From positions 310,001 through 374,000 of the forward strand of contig NZ_JBHSGI010000034.1 in assembly GCF_042654245.1 (NCBI RefSeq): 64,000 nucleotides of DNA, given 5' to 3'. Under the pieces are notes generated by a model. The model was given only the letters and a program-made list of their open reading frames with translations. It was not told the DNA's origin and did no database searches. The translations under genes were made by a program, and so were the position numbers. Of the stretch, positions 52,126 through 60,201 are shown one piece after another. This DNA comes from Seohaeicola_A nanhaiensis (GTDB lineage Bacteria > Pseudomonadota > Alphaproteobacteria > Rhodobacterales > Rhodobacteraceae). Numbering within the stretch: the stretch's first letter is position 1; each line of letters begins with the position of its first letter.

Positions 52126-52471
52126 CTAATTATCCTACATCCCACCCCACATAGGAAATATAACGGGATGCATCGGATTGCACAAGCTTGTAGCTTGAGA
52201 AGTGGGATATCGCCTTATTTTCCTCCCATCAGGGAAGGCTTATGCATATGATTGAAAGAGGAAAAAAAAGCATCGTGGCGGCCTGTCTCTCCGCCACTTG
52301 CCCCCCTGCGGGTGATGGCAACATCCTGAAAAGCTAAGACTTTAAGGGCAACGCCCATTCTTGGGGCGAATTTTTGCTCCACATTTTGCTACACATTTTT
52401 CGTCGAGAAAATGTTCGACCCACGCGGCAATCGTTTCAGATGCTTCTGCTACTCGCCCCGAAAGTCGCGTT
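52126..52471. other. Integrase upstream region and distal island junction, no gene
   Basis: The first 150 bases are AT-rich and contain two copies of an ATCCCAC/GTGGGAT-type word near 52139 and 52200, possibly integrase arm or promoter sites. The att copy lies at 52282-52298. From 52300 to 52471 the sequence is the original chromosomal flank or scar; I see no gene in it, only a weak CGCCC/GGGCG hairpin followed by ATTTTT near 52350-52375. Confidence 0.45.
52282..52298. repeat. att direct repeat, distal copy
   Basis: Exact second copy of CCTGTCTCTCCGCCACT from the tRNA-Ser 3' end, marking the right end of the island, 157 bases upstream of the integrase start codon. Confidence 0.85.
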
Positions 52472-52990
52472 TCAGTCGATGCCGTTGAGCTCACAGTCCA
52501 GGCTGTCGACGCTGACCCGCATCACCTGACTGTAGGAATAGAAATCGACTGAAAGCGTCACGGTCTCGCGGTCCGTTCCCGATCCCCAGAAATCAAGCTC
52601 GGCGTCTTCACTTACTGTCTCATACTTCCGGAAACCATTAGCGTCGGTAGTCGTGAGCGACATCTCACAAGTAAATTCGAGAGACGCGCTACGATCATCC
52701 TCGCTGTCGGCGTAAGATGTTCCCTCGATTTCCACATCCAGTTGGCAGGAACGGAAACCACCGTCGTAGTTTTCGTCGCAGTCCAGCTGACCTGGGTCGA
52801 ACTCATAGTCAAAGCCTCCTTCGACAACTGGCTTCCGGGATAGCATACGAATGAGGTAATATAGGTCTGGATCGCTGTCCTTTAGAGCCTCGAGACGGCG
52901 CATTGTATCCTGGATTGGCTCTGCGTTGGCGACACTTGCCATCGCGAAGGCGACGCCGAAAACGCCCTGTAACATGCATCTGGAACCCAT
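52472..52990 (-). CDS. Hypothetical secreted acidic protein
   Basis: 172 residues. An N-terminal signal peptide (MLQGVFGVAFAMASVANA) is followed by an acidic beta-rich chain with four cysteines (in QLDCDENYD, RSCQLDVE, EFTCEM and SLDCELNG), suggesting two disulfides in the periplasm. I do not recognise the family. GGAGGAAAAC precedes the ATG. It lies outside the island repeat, in the accessory zone between the island and the copper genes. Confidence 0.65.
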   Translation of the reverse strand: MGSRCMLQGVFGVAFAMASVANAEPIQDTMRRLEALKDSDPDLYYLIRMLSRKPVVEGGFDYEFDPGQLDCDENYDGGFRSCQLDVEIEGTSYADSEDDRSASLEFTCEMSLTTTDANGFRKYETVSEDAELDFWGSGTDRETVTLSVDFYSYSQVMRVSVDSLDCELNGID

Positions 52991-53225
52991 GTTTTCCTCC
53001 TACCCCCCCCTCTTCACCGGCTAAAGACCCCAAGCTACCCGCCGTTAGGCCTACTGACCGCAATCGTTTTAACTACGGTCCTGATTACGAGTGGCTCGTC
53101 AACCTTTTCTCGAGAAGCATTCCTCCATTGCCCGTCAGCCTATTGCCGACGACGCATCATGTTCCATGTAAAGAGATTTGAGACTGATAGGCTGTATCAG
53201 AACGGATCACTCTCATCGAAAAACT

Positions 53226-53870
53226 CTACGCTGTCAGCAGATCGCCGATGCGCAGCTTCGTGCGGTCTTTCGAAGGCGTCACGACATAGTTTCCCCACAC
53301 GCCTACTGTGATGGAAATCGTTCCAACACTCCGTGTCGTGTAGACATGCCGCAGATCTCGGACACCGAAAGCATTTTCCGTGCCGAAAACCGGTATTCCG
53401 TTTACACGGTCCCGATACCCCTGTGTAGACTTCGGCTGCGTGCCGTATCGGATGCCGTCATCGGACATCACAGCAATGTCGGGGCGCAAGATCTGAAATA
53501 GCTCGGGGCATTTCCCATTCTCACGCCCATGATGAGAAGTCACGAACACGTGTGTGCCTACCAGCAGATGACGGAAATCCTGGTTCCTCAACATCATCCG
53601 CCACCCTGCGGTTTCGAGGTCGCCACCGAAAAGGATCGTGAAGTTTCCCCACCTGAAAAAGGTCGCCAGGCTCAGGTCGTTCGTGTCCGTGAAGTGCGGC
53701 CCGAAACGGCGGTAGAAATGAACGACTTCAACTTCGCCAGTGTCAGGCCATTGCCCGATCAGACCCGGACCGAAGTCGCTCAGGACATCGTGCGCGGTCG
53801 ACACACCCGTCCGCATCCCATCGGGCTTCATTGAGGCGAGAACGTTTGCTGTCACCGACGGATTGCTCAC
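53226..53870 (-). pseudogene. N-terminally truncated metallo-beta-lactamase-fold protein (ComEC C-terminal-like)
   Basis: The readable part resembles the C-terminal half of ComEC/Rec2-like MBL hydrolases: NDLSLATFFRWGNFTILFGGDLETAGW (ligand Asp) and VFVTSHHGRENG (ligand His pair). The N-terminal half with the HxHxDH zinc motif is missing. The frame stays open upstream of 53870 (GTG) toward 54000, but the residues there are not MBL-like and no ribosome site is seen, so the gene appears to have been cut by a rearrangement. Without the HxHxDH motif hydrolase activity is unlikely. Confidence 0.6.
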
Positions 53871-54259
53871 GATGCTCCGAACGGCGACCCTCCGGCACGC
53901 TTCGCCCCTCCGCAGTCGATCATGTATCTCGCACCATTTGGCCAGGCCCAGGATTTGCGTTAATCGAGGTCTACGGTGTGGACGATCAATGTGACCGGCG
54001 CCGCAGCATTCGGGCCGAAGCCGGTCGTCTGCTTTGCTTGTTGGGATGCAAGGTGAATCTCGAACCCGGTTACGATGTGTTCACTGTGCATCCCACCCGC
54101 GCCGAGATGGCGCACCAGCATCTCAGGGCCCTCAAAGTCGTGCGTAGCGCACGATAAATCGGCGGGTCGGACGACAGCGGCGGATTTGCACCAATGCCCA
54201 TGTTGCTGAAGCGCTTGTGACTTGCCACGACGCCCGCGCTGCAAGATGATGCGATCACG
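53871..54259. other. Rearranged intergenic region
   Basis: No gene is supported. A plus-strand frame ending at 54157 has reasonable codon use in its last 60 codons (VNLEPGYDVFTVHPTRAEMAH) and could be the tail of a lost gene, but the antisense frame is equally open. The last 100 bases should hold the promoter of the copper gene set starting at 54260; I see no clear CueR palindrome. Confidence 0.4.
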
Positions 54260-54655
54260 ATGACGAAATACCTGCTCGCACTCTTCCTGGCGCTGACCGG
54301 GCTGATGACGGTGGCCGCCCCGGTCGCCGTCATGGCCATGTCCGGCTCCATGCTGTGCGAACAGCAGGCAAGCGTCAGCATGAAGCTTGCCGCGCACCAG
54401 CCTCCGGCTGCCGCGATGGACCATTCCCACCATGCAGCGGACCACGGCATGAAGCAGGTGGTCGAGACCTCGGGTGAAGCCTCGACGGACTCGACGCCGA
54501 TCTGCTGCGATCATGCCTGCGTTGCGGAGCTGACGGTGATGCCCGTGGTGCTGGGCAATGGCCAGATCGCATCACGCGCGCCGCATGATCTGTCTTCGGC
54601 CGACCTGGCCGAACTGACGCACCCGAACGGGCTGCGACGACCTCCGAAAGCGTGA
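54260..54655 (+). CDS. Secreted Met/His/Cys-rich small protein heading the copper operon
   Basis: 131 residues. A Sec signal peptide (MTKYLLALFLALTGLMTVAAPVAVMAM) precedes a chain rich in Met and His (HQPPAAAMDHSHHAADHGM) with CCDHAC near residue 100, all potential copper ligands. The C-terminus ends LRRPPKA. I know no exact family; it resembles DUF2946-type copper-linked proteins in composition. It is the first gene of the plus-strand set with a lipoprotein, TolC-like protein, multicopper oxidase and CusF-like protein, so a periplasmic copper chaperone or a copper-sensing upstream ORF is likely (inference). Confidence 0.65.
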   Translation: MTKYLLALFLALTGLMTVAAPVAVMAMSGSMLCEQQASVSMKLAAHQPPAAAMDHSHHAADHGMKQVVETSGEASTDSTPICCDHACVAELTVMPVVLGNGQIASRAPHDLSSADLAELTHPNGLRRPPKA

Positions 54656-54715
54656 TCGCGCTGTCGTAGGGCGCTGTCCGGCGCCTGCTCTGCCGATCCC
54701 TTCCGGAGACCCATC

Positions 54716-54934
54716 ATGAAGATTCTCTTGGCGGCCACGGTGCCGCTGGCGCTCGCGGGCTGTTCACAGCCGTTCGAGCCCCCGTTGGCTGCCCCGCTCA
54801 TCCGGGCCGCCGATCCGATGACCGCACGCGCCGCCCCCGCCGGGCCAGCCGTCACGCATACCTCACGCGCCATCGAGGCGCCGGGCGATTGGCGCCAGCT
54901 GAACGACGCGCAGGCGCCGGGAGGGTCGTCATGA
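54716..54934 (+). CDS. Small lipoprotein coupled to the TolC-like gene
   Basis: 72 residues. The signal peptide ends in the lipobox LALAGC with Cys16, so the mature protein should be lipid-anchored. The rest is Pro/Ala-rich and low in complexity, without a known domain. The stop overlaps the ATG of the TolC-like gene (TCATGAAG), so the two are translated together. It may assist assembly of the outer-membrane channel, which is inference only. Confidence 0.65.
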   Translation: MKILLAATVPLALAGCSQPFEPPLAAPLIRAADPMTARAAPAGPAVTHTSRAIEAPGDWRQLNDAQAPGGSS

Positions 54935-56343
54935 AGAGGACCTTGAAGATGGGCGTGGCACTTCTGCCGCTGGCCCTTGCGGCCTGTGCGGATGCCGGGC
55001 TGGTCGGCCAGGCATCGGCCCCCGGCGTGGGGTTCTCCCTCGTGGCGAGCGGGTCAAAACAGGCCACCGGCGCGTCGGGCGTCTGGCCTCAGTCGGCCGC
55101 CGAGGTGGCCGCGAACGAGGCGCGGGCCCGGGCGCTGGTGCACCGGAAAACCATCGGGCCCGACACGGCCGTGCAGGTGGCGCTGATGAACAACCGTGGA
55201 CTTCAGGCGGCCTATGCCGATCTGGGACTCTCGGCGGCGGACCTCTGGGAGGTCGCCATGGGTCCGGTGCCCTCCTTCGGCGTGACCATCTCCGGGATCG
55301 GCGACGTGGGGCTGGCCCGCTCGCTGGAAGCTGTGGTGACGGGCGCGATCCTCGACGCGGCGACCGTGAAGCCCCGCCGGGCGATTGCGCAGACAAAGTT
55401 CCAGCAGGCGCAGTTTGCTGCTCTCGGGGCGACCATCGCTCTGGCGACCGAGACCCGCCAGGCGTGGATCGACGCGGTCGCGGCCTTCGAGGCCGCCGCG
55501 CTGATCGGGCGGGCGCAGGGCACAGCAGATGCGGCGTCGGAACTGGCCGCCGAACTGGGGCGCACCGGGGCGATGAACCGGGCCGATCAGGCGCGGGAGC
55601 ATGTGTTTACCGCCGAACTTGCCGCCGAAAGGGCCGATGCCCGGCTGGAGGCGCAGCTTGCGAAGGAGAGGCTGACCCGGCTCATGGGGCTCTGGGGCGC
55701 AGATATCGACTTCTATGTGCCGGATCGGCTGCCGGGACTGCCCGGTCGCAGGCCCGGCCGGTCGGATGTCGAGAAGCTGGCGCTTGAGCACCGCACCGAC
55801 CTCGCCATCGGGAGGCTGGAGCTGGAGGCCATCGCGCAGGAATACCGGCTGGAGGGTCAGACGCGGATGCTCTCGGATATCGAGATCACCGCGGGCGCTG
55901 AAGTCGAACGCTCCGACACGCCAACGGGACGGGAGACGGAGACCTCGCGCGTTCTGGAAGCGAGCTTCGAGATCCCGCTCTACGACACCGGCAAGCTGAC
56001 CAGCCGCCGGGGCGAACTGGCCTACATGCGCGCGGCGAACGAACTGGCGCAGTCGGCCGTGAACGCCCGGTCCGAGGCGCGGTCGGCCTATGCCGCCGTC
56101 ACCGGCAAATATAACATCGCCCGGCACTGGCGGGACGAGGTGCTGCCGCTGCGCCGCATCATCGATGCAGAGGCGCTGAAGTCCTACAACGGCATGCTCA
56201 CCTCGACCTTCGAACTGATCGCCGACGCCCGCGAGGGCCTTGAAGCCGAACTCAGCTATGCCAAGGCAAGGGCCGATTATTGGCGTGCCGAAACCGCAAT
56301 GACCGCAGCCATCTGGGGTGGCGCGACAGGAGGTGCAGAATGA
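54931..56343 (+). CDS. TolC/CusC-type outer membrane efflux lipoprotein
   Basis: 470 residues. The N-terminus carries a lipobox (LALAAC, Cys18), as in CusC-type channels. The body shows the helical TolC pattern with two repeats: ALMNNRGLQAAYADLGLSAADLWEVA near residue 85 and EHRTDLAIGRLELEAIAQEY near residue 285, each followed by long helices. No RND pump or membrane fusion protein is encoded nearby, so it may work with a pump elsewhere, or serve the multicopper oxidase region as a metal exit channel. It overlaps both neighbours (ATGA). Confidence 0.85.
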   Translation: MKRTLKMGVALLPLALAACADAGLVGQASAPGVGFSLVASGSKQATGASGVWPQSAAEVAANEARARALVHRKTIGPDTAVQVALMNNRGLQAAYADLGLSAADLWEVAMGPVPSFGVTISGIGDVGLARSLEAVVTGAILDAATVKPRRAIAQTKFQQAQFAALGATIALATETRQAWIDAVAAFEAAALIGRAQGTADAASELAAELGRTGAMNRADQAREHVFTAELAAERADARLEAQLAKERLTRLMGLWGADIDFYVPDRLPGLPGRRPGRSDVEKLALEHRTDLAIGRLELEAIAQEYRLEGQTRMLSDIEITAGAEVERSDTPTGRETETSRVLEASFEIPLYDTGKLTSRRGELAYMRAANELAQSAVNARSEARSAYAAVTGKYNIARHWRDEVLPLRRIIDAEALKSYNGMLTSTFELIADAREGLEAELSYAKARADYWRAETAMTAAIWGGATGGAE

Positions 56344-57692
56344 ACCGCAGACAACTTCTTGCCGGCGGTGCCGGCCTTGCCATGGCGTCTGCCGCGCAGG
56401 CGCAGACCCGATTCCGGGACCTTCCTGAGGCCGCGAGCAATGATAGCCCCAATACGCAGGTCCCGCCACGCCCGTCCAACGGCCCCGACTATAACCCGGT
56501 CGTGACGCTGAACGGCTGGTCGCTGCCCTGGCGCATGAACGGCAATGTGAAGGAGTTCCACCTCGTTGCCGAGCCGGTCGAACGCATCATGGCCAACGGC
56601 ATGATGGCGCGGCTTTGGGGCTACAACGGCCAATCCACCGGCCCGACCATCGAGGCGGTCGAGGGCGAGCGGGTGCGCATCTATGTCACCAACCGCCTGC
56701 CCGAGCATACCTCGGTCCACTGGCACGGGCTGATCCTGCCCTCGGGCATGGACGGCGTCGGCGGCCTGTCGCACCCGGCGATCCCGCCCGGCAAGACCTT
56801 CGTCTACGAGTTCGACCTGACCAAGTCCGGCACCTTCATGTATCACCCCCACGCCGACGAGATGGTGCAGATGGCCATGGGGATGATGGGCCTCTTCATC
56901 GTGCACCCGCGCGATCCGTCCTTCATGCCGGTCGACCGGGATTTCGCCTTCCTCCTCGCGGCTTACGACATCGATCCCGGCACATACATCCCGCGCGTGG
57001 CCGAGATGACGAACTTCAACATGTGGACCTGGAACAGCCGGATCTTCCCGGACATTGACCCTCTGGTCGTCAACAAGGGGGATCGGGTCCGCGTGCGTTG
57101 CGGCAACCTGACCATGACCAACCATCCGATCCACATGCATGGCTATGATTTCGAGGTCACCTGCACCGACGGCGGCTGGGTGCCCGAGAGCGCCCGCTGG
57201 CCCGAGGTCAGCATCGACATCCCCGTCGGCGCCATGCGCGCCTACGAGTTCGACGCGATCCACGAAGGCGACTGGGCCATCCACTGCCATAAGTCTCACC
57301 ATACGATGAACGCCATGGGCCACGACCTGCCGACCTTCATCGGGGCCGACAAGCGCAAGCTGACCGGCATGATCCGGAAGGAGACGCGCGGCTACATGCC
57401 CATGGGCACCGCCGGGATGGCCGACATGGGCGAAATGTCGATGGAGCTGCCCGAAAACACGATCCCGATGATGACCGGCTGGGGCCCCTACGGGCCGCTC
57501 GAGATGGGTGGCATGTTCAGCGTCGTGAAGGTGCGCGAGGGCATCGCGCCCGGCGATTACTCCGACCCCGGCTGGTATGAGAACCCGCCCGGCACCGAAG
57601 CGTGGGAATGGACCGGCGAGCTTCCTGAAGAGGCCCGCAATACCAGCCCCGACACCATCATCTCACCCCGCGACCATGTGCGTCGCGGGTGA
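56340..57692 (+). CDS. Tat-exported multicopper oxidase
   Basis: 450 residues. The N-terminus has a twin-arginine motif (NRRQLLAGGAGLAMA). Copper-ligand motifs are all present: HWHG near residue 124, HPHADEM near residue 170, HPIHMHG near residue 263, and HCHKSHH near residue 320 (type 1/3 sites). The C-terminus is Met-rich (GTAGMADMGEMSMELPE), as in copper-tolerance oxidases that convert Cu(I) to Cu(II) in the periplasm. The gene overlaps the TolC-like gene and is followed by a CusF-like protein. A collapsed second multicopper oxidase is found at 59404-59686. Confidence 0.92.
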   Translation: MNRRQLLAGGAGLAMASAAQAQTRFRDLPEAASNDSPNTQVPPRPSNGPDYNPVVTLNGWSLPWRMNGNVKEFHLVAEPVERIMANGMMARLWGYNGQSTGPTIEAVEGERVRIYVTNRLPEHTSVHWHGLILPSGMDGVGGLSHPAIPPGKTFVYEFDLTKSGTFMYHPHADEMVQMAMGMMGLFIVHPRDPSFMPVDRDFAFLLAAYDIDPGTYIPRVAEMTNFNMWTWNSRIFPDIDPLVVNKGDRVRVRCGNLTMTNHPIHMHGYDFEVTCTDGGWVPESARWPEVSIDIPVGAMRAYEFDAIHEGDWAIHCHKSHHTMNAMGHDLPTFIGADKRKLTGMIRKETRGYMPMGTAGMADMGEMSMELPENTIPMMTGWGPYGPLEMGGMFSVVKVREGIAPGDYSDPGWYENPPGTEAWEWTGELPEEARNTSPDTIISPRDHVRRG

Positions 57693-57753
57693 TTTCCCCC
57701 GGCGGCCGGCCTGTCCGGACGCATCCCCCCTCAAGTCTTGAAAGGACACCCCT

Positions 57754-58053
57754 ATGAAAACCCTGATGACCCTTGCCTTCGCCCTCTTCGCCACCACCGC
57801 CGTCGCGGAGGGCACCAACAGCCATGGCGACATGAAGATGAGCATGGGCAAGATCACCAAGATCGACACCCAGTGGAACCGTCTGACCATCGACCATGGC
57901 CCGCTCGCCAACCTGGAGATGGAAGCAATGACCATGGTCTTCGAGGTCGCCGATCCCGCGATGCTGGACGGCCTGTCGGAAGGCCAGGAGGTCGAATTCA
58001 TGGCCGACCGCGTGAAGGGCAAGCTGACCGTGACCGAGATCATCGCCGAGTAA
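57754..58053 (+). CDS. CusF-like periplasmic copper-binding protein
   Basis: 99 residues. A signal peptide (MKTLMTLAFALFATTAVA) is followed by the CusF/EF-hand-like small beta barrel: GKITKIDTQWNRLTIDHGPL and then MEAMTMVFEV, supplying the His, two Met and nearby Trp used in CusF to bind Cu(I) or Ag(I). It would deliver periplasmic copper to an efflux or oxidase system. It ends the plus-strand copper set; a strong terminator follows at 58082. Confidence 0.9.
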   Translation: MKTLMTLAFALFATTAVAEGTNSHGDMKMSMGKITKIDTQWNRLTIDHGPLANLEMEAMTMVFEVADPAMLDGLSEGQEVEFMADRVKGKLTVTEIIAE

Positions 58054-58081
58054 TCCATCCGGCCAGCCATGTGACGGTGAC

Positions 58082-58118
58082 GGGGCGTTCCTGGAAACAG
58101 GGGCGCCCCTTCTTCTGT
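58082..58118 (+). terminator. Rho-independent terminator of the copper operon
   Basis: GGGGCG-TT-CCTG (58082-58093) pairs with CAGG-GG-CGCCCC (58098-58109) through a GAAA tetraloop (58094-58097), the TT/GG steps being G-U pairs; TTCTTCTGT follows. Confidence 0.75.
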
Positions 58119-58207
58119 CACGATCGCCTGCGGTTGCGATGGATCAAGGACATTCACAGCAGTCTGCCAGACTATGAAGGCGCGATATCTCACCCCAGGA
58201 GGGTAAC

Positions 58208-58498
58208 ATGAAACGACTCGCACTTTCCCTTGTCCTGCTCGCGCAGCCGGCTTTGGCAGACCCGGAGGGCTATGATCACATGATGAACTACGGTCCCGGG
58301 ATGATGTTCGGACCGGTTCTCTGGCTGATCGTCCTTGGCCTGGTCGTGGCCGGGATCGTCTGGTTCGTCCGCCGCATGGATGGGCACGCCCCGGTCGGCA
58401 AGGCGCCCGGGGCGCTGGCAGAACTCGACATGCGTTTCGCCCGTGGCGAGATCGACGCCGAGGACTATGCCGCCCGGAAGAAGCTGCTGGCCAGCTGA
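58208..58498 (+). CDS. Small membrane protein with SHOCT domain
   Basis: 96 residues. A signal or first membrane segment (MKRLALSLVLLAQPALA) is followed by a Met-rich linker (YDHMMNYGPGMMFGP), a membrane segment (WLIVLGLVVAGIVWFV) and a C-terminal SHOCT motif (LAELDMRFARGEIDAEDYAARKKLL). Such proteins are frequent next to copper genes, but their role is unknown. GGAGGGTAAC precedes the ATG. It lies after the terminator of the copper set and converges with the cytochrome genes. Confidence 0.82.
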   Translation: MKRLALSLVLLAQPALADPEGYDHMMNYGPGMMFGPVLWLIVLGLVVAGIVWFVRRMDGHAPVGKAPGALAELDMRFARGEIDAEDYAARKKLLAS

Positions 58499-58519
58499 CC
58501 GGCGCCCACAGTCAGGCTG

Positions 58520-58948
58520 TCAGTCGGCGGCATGCGTCCGCTGGCTCTGCACCTCCTGCGCCCGCTCGGGCCAGGTCGACCGGATGAAGGCGAGGATATC
58601 CAGCACCTCGTCTTCGGTCAGCGTCTCCTCGAAGGCTGGCATCCCGCTCTTGAACCCTGTGACGCCACGCGCCTCCAGCGCGGCCTGACCACCCTTCAGC
58701 GTGTATTCCAGGAGGAGCGGCGTGTCGTGATGCCATGTGTGGCCCGTCACATCATGCGGGGGCGCGGGTAGAACGCCGTCCTCCCCGGGCGCGCGCCAGT
58801 CGGGCTGGCCTTCCAGCTTGGCGCCATGGCACGACGCACAGGACTCGGCATAAAGGGCGGCGCCGACCGAGAGGTCCCGGCCTTCGAAACGGTGATCGGC
58901 CTGTGCAGTCGTCGCCACGCAGGCCAAAAGTGCAGCCCGCAGCCTCAT
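58520..58948 (-). CDS. Exported c-type cytochrome
   Basis: 142 residues. A short signal peptide (MRLRAALLACVATTAQA) and one heme site CASCH near residue 38, with GMPAFEETLTEDEVLDILAFI near the C-terminus giving the axial Met, mark a class I cytochrome c. It would carry electrons in the periplasm. The ATG overlaps the stop of the cytochrome c' gene (ATGA). The set with a second cytochrome c and multicopper oxidases suggests copper or thiosulfate-linked redox chemistry (inference). Confidence 0.87.
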   Translation of the reverse strand: MRLRAALLACVATTAQADHRFEGRDLSVGAALYAESCASCHGAKLEGQPDWRAPGEDGVLPAPPHDVTGHTWHHDTPLLLEYTLKGGQAALEARGVTGFKSGMPAFEETLTEDEVLDILAFIRSTWPERAQEVQSQRTHAAD

Positions 58949-59379
58949 TTGGCCCGGAAATCGGAATGGCAGGCACCGCAGGCCCGGCCGATCTCGTGCA
59001 TGACCTGCATCAGGTCTCCTGAGCCTTCGACCGTCCCGGCAAGGCCTGCGGCCGTGGTCCGGAGCGCTTCGGCGCGGGCCGTGAAGGTCGCGAAGTTGTC
59101 CCAGATCACCGCTAGCGCCTCGGATTTGGGATCGAGGGCTTTTTTCTCAAAGAGCGAGGGAATGTAGGAGGCTTCCTCCGCTATCTTCTCGAGCGCAGCA
59201 TTGACCGCCGCCTCGTCGAACGAGGCCTGACCCATGTGCATGCTGCCGATGACCTTCATCTGCTTGGCCAGTTCCGACATGCCCATCATGCGGTTCATCA
59301 CATCGGGATCCTTCACGCCGCTATGTGCGAAGGCCGCCGTGCCGGTGGCGATCACAGCAATGGCGATGTATTTCTTCAT
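58945..59379 (-). CDS. Cytochrome c' / c-556-type protein
   Basis: 144 residues. Signal peptide MKKYIAIAVIATGTAAFA, then a four-helix class II cytochrome with the heme motif at the C-terminus (RACGACHSDFRAK). The Met near the N-terminus of the mature chain (DPDVMNRMMGMSELA) may be the sixth ligand, as in c-556. Such proteins bind NO or act as electron carriers. It lies between the multicopper-oxidase remnant and the cytochrome c gene. Confidence 0.88.
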   Translation of the reverse strand: MKKYIAIAVIATGTAAFAHSGVKDPDVMNRMMGMSELAKQMKVIGSMHMGQASFDEAAVNAALEKIAEEASYIPSLFEKKALDPKSEALAVIWDNFATFTARAEALRTTAAGLAGTVEGSGDLMQVMHEIGRACGACHSDFRAK

Positions 59380-59403
59380 TTTATTTCACTCCTGTTGAGG
59401 GGA

Positions 59404-59686
59404 TTAGCTTACGTTGATCCATGTGGTCATGCCCGACGACGCATGTCCGGGCATGTGGCAGTGGAACAGCCACTTGCCGGGGGTGTCGGCGACAAAGGCG
59501 ATCTCCAGCGGCGGCATGTCGGTCATGCCGACCTGCCCGGACAGAGCCCGGAACTGGCCCTGCCCCGCCATCTCGCGAAACCCCATGGAGCGGCCGTGCA
59601 TCATGGCGCCGGACATGCGGCCCATGCAAGCCGGCCGTTCCCGCCACCGCGCCGCAGAAGCTGCGGCGTGTCATGCGAAGGGTCAT
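59404..59686 (-). pseudogene. Collapsed multicopper oxidase: Tat signal joined to C-terminal end
   Basis: Two frames carry pieces of a multicopper oxidase. From ATG 59686 the reading begins with a twin-arginine signal (MTRRSFCGAVAGTAG), then loses sense. From about 59625 to 59404 another frame encodes the C-terminus, including GKWLFHCHMPGHASSGM, the type 1/3 copper ligands. Roughly the middle thousand bases of a normal gene are missing and the junction near 59620-59630 is out of frame. The neighbouring cytochrome genes remain intact, so the loss looks recent. Confidence 0.8.
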
Positions 59687-59687
59687 G

Positions 59688-60116
59688 TCACTCGATTCCA
59701 TTGGCGCGCTGAAGTTCGCGGACATAGGCGACGATATTGCCGACATCGGCCTTGGTCAGCCCAGACTGGGCGGGCATGTCGCCGAAGGTCCAGTGATGCG
59801 ACCGGACACCGTTCTGGACGGCCATCAGAAAGGCCATGTCCGCGTGATGGTTCGGTTCGTAGATCTTGTGGACCAGCGGCGGGCCGAAGCCCTGCTTGCC
59901 GGTTGCATTGGTGCCATGGCAGGCAGCACAGGTCGCGTCGAAGGCCCGCTGGCCCATAATGGCATCGGCCGACAGAGTTTCTGGCACCGTGATCGAGACG
60001 AGCGGTTCGCCTTTTGCTGGCGGTGCGCTTGGCTCCGGGGCATCGGGCCGGGTGAAGTAGTAGGCTCCGCCTGCGATGGCGACGACGGCCAAGGCGGCGG
60101 GAATGATCTTGTTCAT
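59688..60116 (-). CDS. Membrane-anchored c-type cytochrome
   Basis: 142 residues. An uncleaved or signal N-terminal segment (IIPAALAVVAIAGGAYYF) is followed by one heme motif CAACHG near residue 64 and the Met-containing GDMPAQSGLTKADVGNIVAYV, a class I cytochrome c. It has a Pro/Ala-rich linker (PDAPEPSAPPAKGEP). The stop lies two bases before the start of the multicopper oxidase remnant, so the pair was once one unit. It is preceded by the PPP-tailed Cys/His-rich gene. Confidence 0.87.
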   Translation of the reverse strand: MNKIIPAALAVVAIAGGAYYFTRPDAPEPSAPPAKGEPLVSITVPETLSADAIMGQRAFDATCAACHGTNATGKQGFGPPLVHKIYEPNHHADMAFLMAVQNGVRSHHWTFGDMPAQSGLTKADVGNIVAYVRELQRANGIE

Positions 60117-60201
60117 GGGTCATGATCCTGAAGGGCTCGGCCGGGGAGGCCGAACAAATCGAAGAACTGCGAACAGGGTCGCAGTCGCGGCTCCAAAGCC
60201 G

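Larger units (their letters stand above)
40663..52298. mobile_element. Genomic island integrated in tRNA-Ser(CGA) carrying a type I restriction operon
   Basis: An 11.6-kb segment bounded by identical 17-bp copies of the tRNA-Ser 3' end. It contains a P4-type integrase whose start lies 157 bases inside the distal repeat, an AlpA-type regulator, a second tyrosine recombinase, and the hsdR-hsdMS-HEPN-nuclease cargo. Third-position base use is visibly less GC-rich than in the flanking core genes, most clearly in the 5' half of hsdR and in 50108-50827. All ten sizeable genes read on the minus strand. The integrase lies at the end away from the tRNA. No replication or conjugation gene is present, so mobilisation would need a helper. 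Confidence 0.88.

Noticed and set aside
52350..52375. Hairpin followed by ATTTTT downstream of the island
   Set aside because: Stem of only five pairs and no gene ends there on that strand.
53831..54157. Plus-strand ORF ahead of the copper set
   Set aside because: Only the last third has plausible composition, it lacks a ribosome site and overlaps open antisense sequence; kept as a possible gene remnant only.
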